In this document: positions 29,384 to 37,013 of the stretch, one piece after another
Numbering within the stretch: the first letter of the stretch is position 1
Layout: each line of letters begins with the position of its first letter
Origin: an uncultured Clostridia bacterium
GTDB lineage: Bacteria; Bacillota; Clostridia; Oscillospirales; Ruminococcaceae
Direction of reading: 5' to 3'
NCBI GenBank assembly: GCA_947589035.1
Contig: CANPYZ010000009.1
Span: forward strand, 1 to 64,000
Length of the DNA: 64,000 nucleotides
Notes under the pieces: model-generated
Told to the model about the DNA's origin: nothing
Database searches by the model: none
Seen by the model: only the letters and a program-made list of their open reading frames with translations
Made by a program: the position numbers and the translations under genes

Positions 29384-29410
29384 GTATATATAACATATAA
29401 ACAGTAAAAC
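29366..29410 (+). promoter_or_regulatory. Inverted-repeat operator over the YtrA-type promoter
   Basis: Perfect 11-base arms GTTTTACTGTT (29366-29376) and AACAGTAAAAC (29400-29410) bracket the -10 and the likely start point, with an AT-rich, itself roughly palindromic centre. The placement just before a GntR-family gene points to autorepression. Confidence 0.75.
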
Positions 29411-29427
29411 AGAAAGGAGAGCGAATT

Positions 29428-29802
29428 TTGAAAATCTACCAAAATTCCAACGAACCAATTTACCAACAAATCGCTGCCCAGTTTCGGGAACAGATTTTGA
29501 CCGGAAAATTAAAAGCCGGCGATACATTGCCTTCTATTCGTGGACTTGCACAGGATTTGAAAATTAGTGTAATCACGACAATGAAGGCTTATGAAGAACT
29601 TTCCTCAGAAGGACTTGTCACGGCTTCAAAAGGCAAAGGATATTATGTCAATGCCCAGAATGAACAAATGCTGAAAGAACAGCATATGCGCCAACTGGAA
29701 AAAAATTTGTCTGATGCGATTTATTCAGCAAGAATTGCTGGAATGGGTTTGGAAGAAGTCGAACAGACTTTAGAAACGTTATGGAACATTGACGAAATTT
29801 GA
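29428..29802 (+). CDS. GntR-family regulator, YtrA type
   Basis: The 124-residue protein is a short GntR regulator. It has the N-terminal winged helix (PIYQQIAAQFREQILTG, LPSIRGLAQDLKIS, VTASKGKGYYV) and only a small helical C-terminal part, as in YtrA, which represses ABC transporter operons induced by cell-wall antibiotics. Start is a TTG with AAAGGAG 7-8 bases upstream. It leads an operon with an ATPase and two membrane proteins and probably represses it through the inverted repeat at its promoter. Confidence 0.92.
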   Translation: MKIYQNSNEPIYQQIAAQFREQILTGKLKAGDTLPSIRGLAQDLKISVITTMKAYEELSSEGLVTASKGKGYYVNAQNEQMLKEQHMRQLEKNLSDAIYSARIAGMGLEEVEQTLETLWNIDEI

Positions 29803-29838
29803 ACGGATTATTCAGAATCAGAAAAGGAGTAACGAATA

Positions 29839-30729
29839 ATGAATCATGTAATTGAAATCAAGGGCTTGACCAAAAATTATAAAGATTTCACACTTGGGGA
29901 AATTTCCGCTGAAATTCCTTGCGGTTTTTCTACTGCCCTTATCGGGGCGAACGGTGCCGGAAAAACTACGCTAATAGATATTTTGTGCGGAGTTACGGCA
30001 AAATCAACAGGGGAAACAATTTATTTCGAGGAAATGACCGACATCGGCGAAAGCCGTCTCCGGAATCGTATCGGTTATTGTTCTTCTATGAATTTCTTTC
30101 CAGCGGACTGTACATTGAAAGAAGTAGAAATTTCTATGGAATTAGGATTTGACAACTTCGACAAAGAAAAGTTTTCAAAACTTTGTCAGCGTTTCAAATT
30201 AGAAGTTCCCACAGGAAAAAAGAGAAAAAAATTATCGAAATTTTCCGACGGGAATAAAATGCGGACATATCTTGCGGCAGTGCTTGCCAGAGATACGGAA
30301 TTACTTGTACTGGACGAACCTGCCTCTTCACTTGACCCACTCGCCCGTGATATATTATGTGATATGTTTCGGGAATATTTAAGCGAACGAGACGGCGAAC
30401 GGTCAATTATATTTTCCACACATAATATTGCCGATATGGAAAATGTAACAGATTACGCTATTTTCATGGCAAACGGGAAAATTATTGAACGGGGCTTTAT
30501 TGAAGAATTAAAGCAAAAATATATTCTCGTTCATGGAGATGCTGAAAATTTCCAGAAGGCGAAACCGTTCATGATGTCCTTTTCAGGAAACAGGACAAGT
30601 TTTGAAGGAATTGCCCTTGCAGAACATGCCGGAATGTTAAAGCGTTTTGACACGGCTATTGAATTGCCAACTTTGCAGCAGCTTAGTATTGGCATACTCA
30701 GAAAGGCGGAAAACAATGCAGAAGTGTAA
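29839..30729 (+). CDS. ABC transporter ATPase of the YtrA-type operon
   Basis: The 296-residue ATPase has Walker A LIGANGAGKTTLIDIL, signature region LSKFSDGNKMRTYLAAVLAR (the usual SGGQ is SDGN), Walker B ELLVLDEPASSLDP and the H-loop IIFSTHNIAD. About 70 extra C-terminal residues follow the core, as in YtrB-like ATPases. Its last codons overlap the start of the first membrane gene. Exporter or cell-wall antibiotic response function is inferred from the regulator type. Confidence 0.92.
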   Translation: MNHVIEIKGLTKNYKDFTLGEISAEIPCGFSTALIGANGAGKTTLIDILCGVTAKSTGETIYFEEMTDIGESRLRNRIGYCSSMNFFPADCTLKEVEISMELGFDNFDKEKFSKLCQRFKLEVPTGKKRKKLSKFSDGNKMRTYLAAVLARDTELLVLDEPASSLDPLARDILCDMFREYLSERDGERSIIFSTHNIADMENVTDYAIFMANGKIIERGFIEELKQKYILVHGDAENFQKAKPFMMSFSGNRTSFEGIALAEHAGMLKRFDTAIELPTLQQLSIGILRKAENNAEV

Positions 30730-31399
30730 AACGTTCACTTTATCACAAGCAATGCAGATATACACAGGCAAAAGCCTTGTGAGAACAGTAATTTTCTACA
30801 CAGTAAAGGGAATTATTGGTTATTTTTTTGTGATTTTAGTGTTATTGTTACTTGATGTCATTTCAGGAAATTTTTATGTTTATGGAGAATTTTTCAATGA
30901 ATCAGTGAGCAATATATTGCTTGGCGTTGAACTCAGTGTAATGCTGTTCATGTTTCAACGAACTTACGAAAAAGAAGATTCCGGCGGAAAATTTTTCCGC
31001 AGCGTGACAGGAGGATTTTCCACTTACCAAAAAATGAAAACAGGAATACTCTTTTCGGAAATTCTCATCATCGCATTAGTTTCAGGAATTTTCTTTGCAG
31101 CAAGTGCAATATTTCCGTTTATGCCTGGAACAGGAGCTTGTTTAACGATTTGTGTAATACATTTGTTTGATGTGGGCGTGATGAATTTCATCAGTATCAT
31201 TCCGAAGCGGGAAATCAAATATTTCCTGTGGATGATTTTTCCCGTTCTGCTGGACGCAGGCAGTGTTGTGTTGATTGCAATTGCTGAAGAAAAAATTGGA
31301 TTATTCCAAATGATTACAGCAATTTTTGCAATAATACTCATTCCCCTATCCCAAAAAATCATGCTGAATCATTACCAGAAAAATTACTGGAATACTTAA
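30716..31399 (+). CDS. Multi-pass membrane protein, ABC-2-type permease candidate
   Basis: About 227 residues with roughly six hydrophobic helices (for example IIGYFFVILVLLLLDVISG and ILIIALVSGIFFAASAIF). The ATG at 30716 is preceded by AAAGGCGG and overlaps the ATPase gene by 14 bases; the longer frame lies deep in that gene. No named family is recognised. Position and topology suggest one half of the permease for the ATPase. Confidence 0.75.
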   Translation: MQKCKTFTLSQAMQIYTGKSLVRTVIFYTVKGIIGYFFVILVLLLLDVISGNFYVYGEFFNESVSNILLGVELSVMLFMFQRTYEKEDSGGKFFRSVTGGFSTYQKMKTGILFSEILIIALVSGIFFAASAIFPFMPGTGACLTICVIHLFDVGVMNFISIIPKREIKYFLWMIFPVLLDAGSVVLIAIAEEKIGLFQMITAIFAIILIPLSQKIMLNHYQKNYWNT

Positions 31400-31412
31400 A
31401 GGAGAATTTAAC

Positions 31413-32072
31413 ATGAAAAACTTTTCAAGAGCAATGAAACTGTACACTAAACCCGTAATTGGTTTATTAGGGATTCTTATGTCAATGCCAATGGTAATTT
31501 TATTAATTCTGCTTGTGGCTGACCCGTGTCCCGCTGGAAGTGAAGATTATACGTCTATGTTATTTTCGCTTTCTACTGGGCATATTGGCGTAGTGATTAC
31601 GCTTATGGCTTGTTCATGGCAGGCACATCAGAATAAATTTTACCCTTCAACCGTCTGTGCGAAAGAATTATATGTATATGCGCCGATTCTGTCCGGTTTC
31701 CTTGCTATGGCGGCTTACGATTTAATGGTTGTCATGATTGCCGGAATCCGTTTAGGAAGTGCGGAAGTGTTCGACATCTTGCCAATCAATTCCATCAGTA
31801 CAGCAATGTTTCTGATTGCTTCTTCCTGTTATGCAAAGCCTAAAATGCATGTATATTTCATTATCTTTTATTTCGTTGGCTTGCTTTTTTCCACGTCGTT
31901 CAGAAATTTGGAAAACCTTTCCTTCCTGACTGAATTTTCTATGGAAACGGCAATTTTGTTTTCCGTGGGAATGTATTTATTCGGGATAGTTTGTTCATTA
32001 ATTTTAGGGTGTATCTGGTGGAAAAATTGTGATAAATTTTCCGTTGCGAAACCCTTCGCTTTCCAGAAATGA
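31413..32072 (+). CDS. Multi-pass membrane protein, second permease candidate
   Basis: The 219-residue protein has about six hydrophobic helices and starts 13 bases after the previous gene with an AAAGGAG site. No family motif is recognised. With the preceding gene it probably forms a heterodimeric ABC-2-like permease. The radC promoter begins 28 bases after its stop. Confidence 0.75.
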   Translation: MKNFSRAMKLYTKPVIGLLGILMSMPMVILLILLVADPCPAGSEDYTSMLFSLSTGHIGVVITLMACSWQAHQNKFYPSTVCAKELYVYAPILSGFLAMAAYDLMVVMIAGIRLGSAEVFDILPINSISTAMFLIASSCYAKPKMHVYFIIFYFVGLLFSTSFRNLENLSFLTEFSMETAILFSVGMYLFGIVCSLILGCIWWKNCDKFSVAKPFAFQK

Positions 32073-32100
32073 AAAATCTTCAAAATTGGTTATTTTCCTC

Positions 32101-32129
32101 TTGACAAATAAAAAGGAATGTGCTATACT
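32101..32129 (+). promoter_or_regulatory. Promoter of radC
   Basis: TTGACA (32101-32106), 17 bases, TATACT (32124-32129), preceded by GTGC. Confidence 0.87.
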
Positions 32130-32169
32130 ATTCCATAATAGAATTAACGAAATCAAAGGAGAATCTGAA

Positions 32170-32826
32170 ATGACCGAAAAACAGAAACGTCTCATCAATA
32201 GTATCAATGGCACTGGAGAATTTTACACAGAGCAAGAATTACTGGAAATACTTCTGTCTTATACTATTCCGAACAATGCAGAAGAAGTTTCAAAAGAGTT
32301 AATTCAGCAGTTTGGTTCGTTTGCGGAAGTATTCGACAGAGGAGAATATGCAAGTTTCAAATCAAATGATGCATTAGGCGGAAAAAGTGCAATGCTTCTT
32401 TCTTTAGTTTCTGCAATCATCAGAAAATATCAATTTTCCAAAGCATACCCAAAAGAACTGAATCAGATTACTGATTATGAAAAATATTTCCTGACTTGCC
32501 TGAAACATGAATCGGAAGAAGTGCTGATGCTCGCTTGTCTGACAGAACAAAAATATATTACTTATACCAAAAAGATAAGTACAGGAACATCTGAAGCGGT
32601 TCAAGTGAATCTATATAAACTGGTTAAAATTGTCACGCAATTGAACTGTTCTCATATTATCTTGGCACATAATCATCCTGGCGGAGAAGCTTTTCCCTCA
32701 AATGAAGATTTATGGGCAACAAAACAGATAAAAGAAAATCTGAGTCCGTTCAAAATTGAACTGGTAGACCATGTAATTGTTGGTAGTGGGAAAGTTTATT
32801 CCATGAAAAAACATAAAAATTTTTAA
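32170..32826 (+). CDS. radC: RadC-family JAB-domain protein
   Basis: The 218-residue protein has an N-terminal helix-hairpin-helix-like region (TEQELLEILLSYTIPNN) and a C-terminal MPN/JAB metalloprotease-like domain with the zinc motif HNHPGGEAFPSNED. RadC was once linked to recombinational repair, but its biochemical role is unsettled. RadC paralogues are also frequent on mobile and defence elements. The start has AAAGGAG 8 bases upstream and lies 40 bases after a strong promoter; a longer frame begins upstream of that promoter. Confidence 0.9.
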   Translation: MTEKQKRLINSINGTGEFYTEQELLEILLSYTIPNNAEEVSKELIQQFGSFAEVFDRGEYASFKSNDALGGKSAMLLSLVSAIIRKYQFSKAYPKELNQITDYEKYFLTCLKHESEEVLMLACLTEQKYITYTKKISTGTSEAVQVNLYKLVKIVTQLNCSHIILAHNHPGGEAFPSNEDLWATKQIKENLSPFKIELVDHVIVGSGKVYSMKKHKNF

Positions 32827-32848
32827 TAAAAATTAGCAAAAATCAAAA

Positions 32849-32883
32849 AGCGGATAGTGCTTCATGAAAGAAACACTATCCGC
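32849..32883 (+). terminator. Terminator of radC
   Basis: An 11-bp stem (AGCGGATAGTG 32849-32859 with 32873-32883) is followed by TTAATTTTAATT. Confidence 0.78.
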
Positions 32884-32919
32884 TTAATTTTAATTATATA
32901 GGTTTTGTATTTTTTAACA

Positions 32920-33468
32920 TTATTCATGATCTGCTTCTTTTAAACGATAAACAGCAAGCGGAATAATCACAAGCTGCAACACAATTCCGAATAAACCTGC
33001 TGCAATACTCGTGAAAATTACTGCCGGAGCAATTGCCGTATGAAATGCATAAAAGCTAATGGCAATAGCAATTCCTCTTACTGCCCTGCCGGCAATTTGG
33101 GTAATCAAAACTTTGACAATTTCCGGAATTTTAGCATTTCTGAGAAGTCCAGCGAAAATTCCATAAGCGCAAAGTTCAATCATCATGAACGGAAGCATTG
33201 TGCTTGTCGGCATTCCAGTAAGTGCGAAACTCACAAGCGGACTGAGCAATCCCGCAATTCCTGCGGCATATGGTCCTGCCAGAAGTCCAACAAGAATAAT
33301 TGGTAAATGCATTGGCAGAAATGCTTCTCCGAGTGATGTTCCCATTCCCGAAACTGCGCCGATAACATGAACAATCTGCGGTAAAACTACGGCGGAAATC
33401 AATGCAATGATTGTTCCCATTGCCTGCGCCTTAATTGAAATTTTTTCTCTTGTCATTACTGTTGTCAT
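32920..33468 (-). CDS. ECF transporter S component
   Basis: The 182-residue membrane protein has about six helices and the general form of the substrate-binding S subunit of energy-coupling-factor vitamin transporters (MHLPIILVGLLAGPYAAGIAGLLSPLVSFALTGMP in two pieces, with the GxxxG-rich second half). The shared energising module is not nearby, as is normal for group II systems. The substrate cannot be read from sequence. It follows an aldo/keto reductase gene by 27 bases. Confidence 0.82.
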   Translation of the reverse strand: MTTVMTREKISIKAQAMGTIIALISAVVLPQIVHVIGAVSGMGTSLGEAFLPMHLPIILVGLLAGPYAAGIAGLLSPLVSFALTGMPTSTMLPFMMIELCAYGIFAGLLRNAKIPEIVKVLITQIAGRAVRGIAIAISFYAFHTAIAPAVIFTSIAAGLFGIVLQLVIIPLAVYRLKEADHE

Positions 33469-33495
33469 AAAAATAATCTCCTTAAAATAAAATAA

Positions 33496-34626
33496 TTATG
33501 CTTTGTCAAAACAACTTGCACATTCTTTCAGTCTGTGAATTACATCAAGTTGTTGCGGACAGGCATTTTCACATTGTCCGCAAGCAATACAATCGCTTGC
33601 CTTGCCTTTATTTTTCGTGGAATTTTGGTATTCTTCAACACCTTTTTCAAGTTGTCCCCAGACAAGCTGCTGATTTCTTGCGGAAAAAATTTCCGGAATG
33701 GGAATTTGCTGCGGACAGCCTGCTGTGCAGTAGTGGCAACCCGTGCAAGGAATGGATTTTATCCCTGTTATAATTTCCTGTGCCTTGCGAATAGCAATTT
33801 GTTCTGTTTGATTCAAGGGCTTGAAATTTTTCATATATGAAAGATTATCCCGCATTTGCGCAAGATTTGACATTCCGGAAAGTACAGTGATAATTCCGTC
33901 AAGTGATGCCGCATAGCGAATTGCCCATGAGGCGAAAGAGGCTTCCGCATTAGTTTCACGGAAAATTTTCTGCACTTCTGCCGGCGGTTCAGCTAATGCA
34001 CCGCCTTTGACGGGTTCCATCACAACAATTGATTTTCCGTGCCGCCTTGCGACTTCATAATTTTCCCTTGCGGTTACTTTCGAATTTTCCCAATCGGCAT
34101 AATTCAATTGTAACTGCACAAATTCCGCATCAGGGTGCGCCGTGAGAATTTCATCTAAAATATCCGGAGTGGCATGAAACGAAAATCCCCAATGTTTAAT
34201 TAAACCTTTCGCTTTTTGTTCTTTGACAAAATCCCAAATATGATATTTATCATAAATTTGATAATTGCCTGCCTGAAGTGCGTGCAGAAGATAATAATCG
34301 AAATATCCTGCGCCTGTACGTTTCAGACTTATGAAAAATTGCTGTTTTGCGGCTTTTTCGTTTTGTTCGCCCATCCATGCACATAATTTCGTGGCAAGTG
34401 TGAAACTTTCACGGGGATAACGGTCAACTAAGGCTTTTTTCGCCGCAAGTTCAGATTCTCCGCTGTCGTAAACGAATGCCGTGTCAAAATACGTTTGTCC
34501 GGCTTCCATGAACAAATCTACCATTTGTTTTGTTTGTTCAATGTCAATTTTCCCGAAACAGTCTTTCGGCAAACGCATTAGTCCGAAACCGAGTTTCGGT
34601 GTAGTTTCTCCAAAATATTTTTCCAT
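33496..34626 (-). CDS. Aldo/keto reductase with C-terminal 4Fe-4S domain
   Basis: The 376-residue protein joins an aldo/keto reductase barrel to a ferredoxin-like domain. Barrel motifs are LGFGLMRLP, DTAFVYDSGESE (Asp, Tyr), ATKL (Lys), YYLLHAL (His) and GWGFS-like HWGFSFHA. The C-terminus has two Cys clusters, CTGCHYCTAGCP and CIACGQCENACP, for two 4Fe-4S centres. Such fusions are common in anaerobic Clostridia; the substrate is not known. It forms an operon with the ECF S component. Confidence 0.93.
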   Translation of the reverse strand: MEKYFGETTPKLGFGLMRLPKDCFGKIDIEQTKQMVDLFMEAGQTYFDTAFVYDSGESELAAKKALVDRYPRESFTLATKLCAWMGEQNEKAAKQQFFISLKRTGAGYFDYYLLHALQAGNYQIYDKYHIWDFVKEQKAKGLIKHWGFSFHATPDILDEILTAHPDAEFVQLQLNYADWENSKVTARENYEVARRHGKSIVVMEPVKGGALAEPPAEVQKIFRETNAEASFASWAIRYAASLDGIITVLSGMSNLAQMRDNLSYMKNFKPLNQTEQIAIRKAQEIITGIKSIPCTGCHYCTAGCPQQIPIPEIFSARNQQLVWGQLEKGVEEYQNSTKNKGKASDCIACGQCENACPQQLDVIHRLKECASCFDKA

Positions 34627-34730
34627 AATTTTTCTCCATGTTAAATATTTATTGCATATTTTATCATTTTAGTAATGTGCTAAGAACAATTCTTAATTCA
34701 TGCGGCGAAATTGGCTTTCATACCAATTTT

Positions 34731-34758
34731 ATCCTATCACAAAAATCTTTTTTGTCAA
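34731..34758 (-). promoter_or_regulatory. Possible promoter of the aldo/keto reductase operon
   Basis: On the minus strand TTGACA (34753-34758), 16 bases, TAGGAT (34731-34736), about 100 bases before the start codon. The -10 is a poor match. Nothing else is evident in 34627-34824. Confidence 0.5.
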
Positions 34759-34824
34759 GTGTTTTTTAGATTTTTATTGATTTGTAGTAACTGTTGCTTT
34801 ATTTTTTACTGAAAATCAATAGTT

Positions 34825-35301
34825 TCAATCATTTTCTACCCATTTTTTCAGTTCGGATTCAGATAAATTCCCGTTGAGTAATTTTCCTTCAATGATTTCC
34901 GTATTTGCCGAAACGGAATTTTTCAAGCCGTCAACGGTCTTTCCGAAACCACTTCCGCCGGAAGTGGCGAACAGAATAATTTTTTTGCCCGAAAAATCAT
35001 AACTTTCCAGAAATGTATTAATAATTGTCGGCGCAACATACCACCAAATTGGAAATCCGAGAAAAATTGTGTCATAACCTGAAATATTAGCATTCTTGTC
35101 AGCGAGTGCAGGACGGCTTGCCTTGTCACTCATTTCAAGTGAACTGCGTGAAGTTTTATTCATCCAGTTGAGGTCATCTTTCGTATAGGGAATTTCCGGC
35201 TTAATTTCATATAAATCCGCATTCGCTGCTTTTGCAAGCATTTTTGCGGCTTCTGCTGTTTTTCCACTTGCGGAAAAATAAGCAACTAATCGTTTACTCA
35301 T
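34825..35301 (-). CDS. Flavodoxin
   Basis: The 158-residue protein binds FMN and carries electrons. It has the N-terminal phosphate loop YFSASGKTAEAAKML, the FLGFPIWWYVAPTII segment, and ILFATSGGSGFGKT. It lies 40 bases after the carboxymuconolactone decarboxylase/cupin gene and probably shares its promoter and operators. This pairing is frequent in low-GC anaerobes and is thought to be part of a redox or electrophile response. Confidence 0.92.
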   Translation of the reverse strand: MSKRLVAYFSASGKTAEAAKMLAKAANADLYEIKPEIPYTKDDLNWMNKTSRSSLEMSDKASRPALADKNANISGYDTIFLGFPIWWYVAPTIINTFLESYDFSGKKIILFATSGGSGFGKTVDGLKNSVSANTEIIEGKLLNGNLSESELKKWVEND

Positions 35302-35341
35302 GAATATTATTCCTTTCTTATTTTCTTATTTTAAGATTAAG

Positions 35342-36097
35342 TTAAGTTAATTTGTTGTATTCTTCATCGCTTACGACTTCTAACCATTCATTTGAACCAT
35401 TTTCGCCTGGAACTTCAATTGCAAGATGAGAAAACCAGCTATCCGGAGCTGCACCGTGCCAATGTTTCACACCGGCAGGAATGTTAATGCAGTCGCCGGA
35501 ATGCATTTCAATTGCTTCTTTGCCCCATTCCTGATAATAACCACGTCCGCCGACGCAAATTAAAATCTGTCCGCCGCCTTTGTCCGCATGGTGAATATGC
35601 CAATTATTCCGGCATTTCGGTTCGAATGTCACGTTGAAAATGCCAACTTGATTTTTAGAAATCGGCGCAAGATAACTCTGCCCTGTGAAATATTGCGCAA
35701 AACTGTCATTCGGTTCACCAATCGGGAAGAGAATACTTTTCTGGAATTTTTCTTTTTCTGTTTCAGCAGTGAAATCTTCATTCCAAACTTCTTTCGCCAT
35801 GTTGAACACTGCCCACGCCTTAGGCCAGCCTGCGTAAAACGCAACATGTGTGATAATTGCTGAAATTTCCGCTCTTGTCACACCGTGAATTTTCGCATTT
35901 TCGAGATGATAGTTCAATGACGAATCTGTCACACCTGAAGACATCAGCGCAACAACGGTAATAATACAGCGTGTTTTCAGGTCAATATCCTGATTATTCC
36001 AGTTTTCGCCGAAAAGTACATCATCATTGAAATGCGCAAAATCCGGTGCAAATTCGCCGAGAGCGTTTCTTCCTGCGGTCTGTGTAATTTTTTCCAT
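35342..36097 (-). CDS. Carboxymuconolactone decarboxylase/cupin fusion protein
   Basis: The 251-residue protein joins an AhpD/carboxymuconolactone decarboxylase-like domain (about 20-115; LKTRCIITVVALMSSG, HLENAKIHGVTRAEISAII) to a cupin barrel (about 145-245; NNWHIHHADKGGGQILICV, GDCINIPAGVKHWHGA). The conserved Cys of peroxidase-active AhpD is not seen, so peroxidase activity is doubtful. Start 36097 has GGAGG 8 bases upstream. Two TGAC-N5-GTCA sites flank its promoter, suggesting control by a dimeric repressor. Confidence 0.9.
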   Translation of the reverse strand: MEKITQTAGRNALGEFAPDFAHFNDDVLFGENWNNQDIDLKTRCIITVVALMSSGVTDSSLNYHLENAKIHGVTRAEISAIITHVAFYAGWPKAWAVFNMAKEVWNEDFTAETEKEKFQKSILFPIGEPNDSFAQYFTGQSYLAPISKNQVGIFNVTFEPKCRNNWHIHHADKGGGQILICVGGRGYYQEWGKEAIEMHSGDCINIPAGVKHWHGAAPDSWFSHLAIEVPGENGSNEWLEVVSDEEYNKLT

Positions 36098-36120
36098 AAT
36101 GAAAACCTCCATTTTTATTT

Positions 36121-36170
36121 TGACGTTACGTCACTATAATTAGTATACACAAAAATTGACATAATGTCAA
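36121..36170 (-). promoter_or_regulatory. Promoter and twin operator of the cupin/flavodoxin operon
   Basis: On the minus strand TTGACA (36165-36170), 17 bases, TATACT (36142-36147). Two 13-base palindromes of the form TGAC-N5-GTCA lie at 36121-36133 (downstream of the -10) and 36157-36169 (over the -35), with centres 36 bases apart. Confidence 0.8.
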
Positions 36171-36242
36171 CACGTATTTTGAAATTTCATCAGATTTTCA
36201 TGTAATTTTCACAAATATTTGTAAGTGAGTTTGATATGTGTA

Positions 36243-36331
36243 TGTCAAAAAATAAATTTGTTTCTGGCATGTTTTTTGTTATACTCTATTATTCGACAAA
36301 ATACGACAATATTTCTTTTTCATTCGACAAA
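36243..36331 (+). promoter_or_regulatory. Cluster of Spo0A-type (0A) boxes
   Basis: TTCGACAAA, the reverse complement of the 0A-box TTTGTCGAA, occurs at 36292-36300 and 36323-36331. A weaker TACGACAAT lies at 36302-36310 and TGTCAAA at 36243-36249. TATACT (36280-36285) and TATAAT (36341-36346) are possible -10 boxes. They sit just upstream of a gene for a Spo0A-type DNA-binding domain. Confidence 0.7.
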
Positions 36332-36396
36332 ATTCTCTGTTATAATAAAAACAGGAAGATTTTTCCTACTAATTTTATTCACTGGAGGATATATTT

Positions 36397-36975
36397 ATGA
36401 TATTACTTGAAAAAGAAAAGAGCATTCCCCAAGCCACATATGTAGCACTGGCATCTGCACTTAAGACACATGGCTATCATGTAGTCGTATCTGATAACAG
36501 GCTGAAAGTTGAAAATTGCTGTTTTGTGATTACAGATTGTGTAAACTGTATTGTGTTTTCCGAAGATATAATTTTTCTGCCCGCTTCGGAATCACAGGAC
36601 ACCCTGAAAGGTATGATCCTCATGAGCGTATCTCCTAATTTTTCGCCTGATTCTAAAATAGTCAACTTCGTCAGGGAAATAGGCATCCGGACGAATCTGA
36701 AAGGTTATCACTTTCTGATTACTGCGATTACACTCGCTGTTCAGAATCCAAAATTGCTGGAGAATATAACATCTGCACTTTATCCTGCAGTTGCAAAAAT
36801 TTACAATGTTGATCCACGCTGTGTGGAACGGAATATCCGTAATGCCATCAATTATGCTTATCAAAATGATCCTGCGAGGATTTGCAAATTTTTTCACAAT
36901 GGCTTATCCAAACCCTATCCGTCAGAAATTATTTCCTTTGCCGCTGACTCTATTCTTAAGCACATACCCTTATAA
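36397..36975 (+). CDS. Spo0A C-terminal-type DNA-binding protein without receiver
   Basis: The 192-residue protein ends in a domain (about 88-190) that matches the sigA effector/DNA-binding domain of Spo0A: IGIRTNLKGYHFLITAI, LYPAVAKIYNVDPRCVERNIRNAI and KPYPSEIISFAADSI. The N-terminal 85 residues are not a response-regulator receiver (no phosphoacceptor pattern) and are not recognised. It therefore cannot be controlled by phosphorelay in the Spo0A way. A GGAGG site lies 8 bases upstream of the ATG and 0A boxes lie in its leader, so it may regulate itself or be controlled by the cell's Spo0A. Confidence 0.82.
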   Translation: MILLEKEKSIPQATYVALASALKTHGYHVVVSDNRLKVENCCFVITDCVNCIVFSEDIIFLPASESQDTLKGMILMSVSPNFSPDSKIVNFVREIGIRTNLKGYHFLITAITLAVQNPKLLENITSALYPAVAKIYNVDPRCVERNIRNAINYAYQNDPARICKFFHNGLSKPYPSEIISFAADSILKHIPL

Positions 36976-37013
36976 TCAGGCGAATTACATTTAAGTTCAT
37001 TTGTGCATACGGA

